Assembly: GCF_900090285.1 (NCBI RefSeq)
Contig: NZ_LT607754.1
Span: forward strand, 558,001-622,000
DNA length: 64,000 bases
Direction of reading: 5' to 3'
Source of the DNA: Micromonospora inositola
GTDB lineage: Bacteria; Actinomycetota; Actinomycetes; Mycobacteriales; Micromonosporaceae
Shown in pieces: positions 63,485-64,000 of this stretch (the stretch's first letter is position 1; every line of letters starts with the position of its first letter). The translations under genes were made by a program, and so were the position numbers. The notes beneath the pieces are model-generated. The model was not told the origin of the DNA, did not search any database, and saw only the letters and a program-made list of their open reading frames with translations.

Positions 63485-64000
<516 letters not shown>

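Overview
The DNA is very GC-rich, uses GTG starts freely, and almost every recognisable family is actinobacterial. At the right end the genes run cysM, an Rv1339-type metallo-beta-lactamase, rph and rdgB, the same order as in mycobacteria apart from an insertion. Family resemblances (LCP ligase, DUF6186, zf-HC2/CopCD/YcnI, DUF2142) suggest a spore-forming actinomycete of the Micromonosporaceae. This placement is an inference; no 16S rRNA gene is present.

Left arm (1-7.4 kb): accessory DNA. It holds unrecognised small genes, a shred of an ECF sigma factor, a GntR regulator coupled to a HAD phosphatase fused to an Imm21-like domain, and then the wreck of an integrative element: the C-terminus of a replication initiator, an intact excisionase and a frameshifted tyrosine integrase. 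The integrase ends about 80 bp from the 3' end of a tRNA-Lys gene. Next come two tandem L,D-transpeptidase lipoproteins, tRNA-His, orn, a GT87 mannosyltransferase-like protein and a membrane protein (7.4-13.9 kb).

13.9-20.2 kb: a divergent envelope-stress locus. An ECF sigma factor stands between a leftward zf-HC2/CopC-CopD/YcnI operon and a rightward MauE/DsbA/membrane-protein operon. Both operons carry the same GGAAC-N17-CGAC element, placed so that the messages would be leaderless. Three exported products are predicted to begin with histidine after signal cleavage, as expected of envelope copper proteins. Next is a four-gene ECF-type nickel/cobalt importer (20.2-22.9 kb) with a Nur-like operator at its promoter, a Bcp peroxiredoxin, tRNA-Leu, a GNAT enzyme, a MOSC protein and a methyltransferase.

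26.3-44.4 kb: a surface-polysaccharide cluster. It has an LCP ligase, an initiating phosphoglycosyltransferase, the four dTDP-L-rhamnose genes in two divergent pairs, a flippase, glycosyltransferases, a Wzy-like polymerase and several multi-pass GT-C-like proteins. 46-53.9 kb: a complete histidine-utilisation operon (rpiR-hutU-M20 hydrolase-hutF-hutI-hutH) in which the M20 enzyme probably replaces HutG. 53.9-55.1 kb holds two small genes broken by frameshifts. 55.2-57 kb holds two hypothetical genes. 57.15-58.67 kb is a TnpB unit between imperfect inverted repeats. The rest is rdgB, rph, two GT4 mannosyltransferase-like genes, the MBL phosphodiesterase and a cysM cut off by the window edge.
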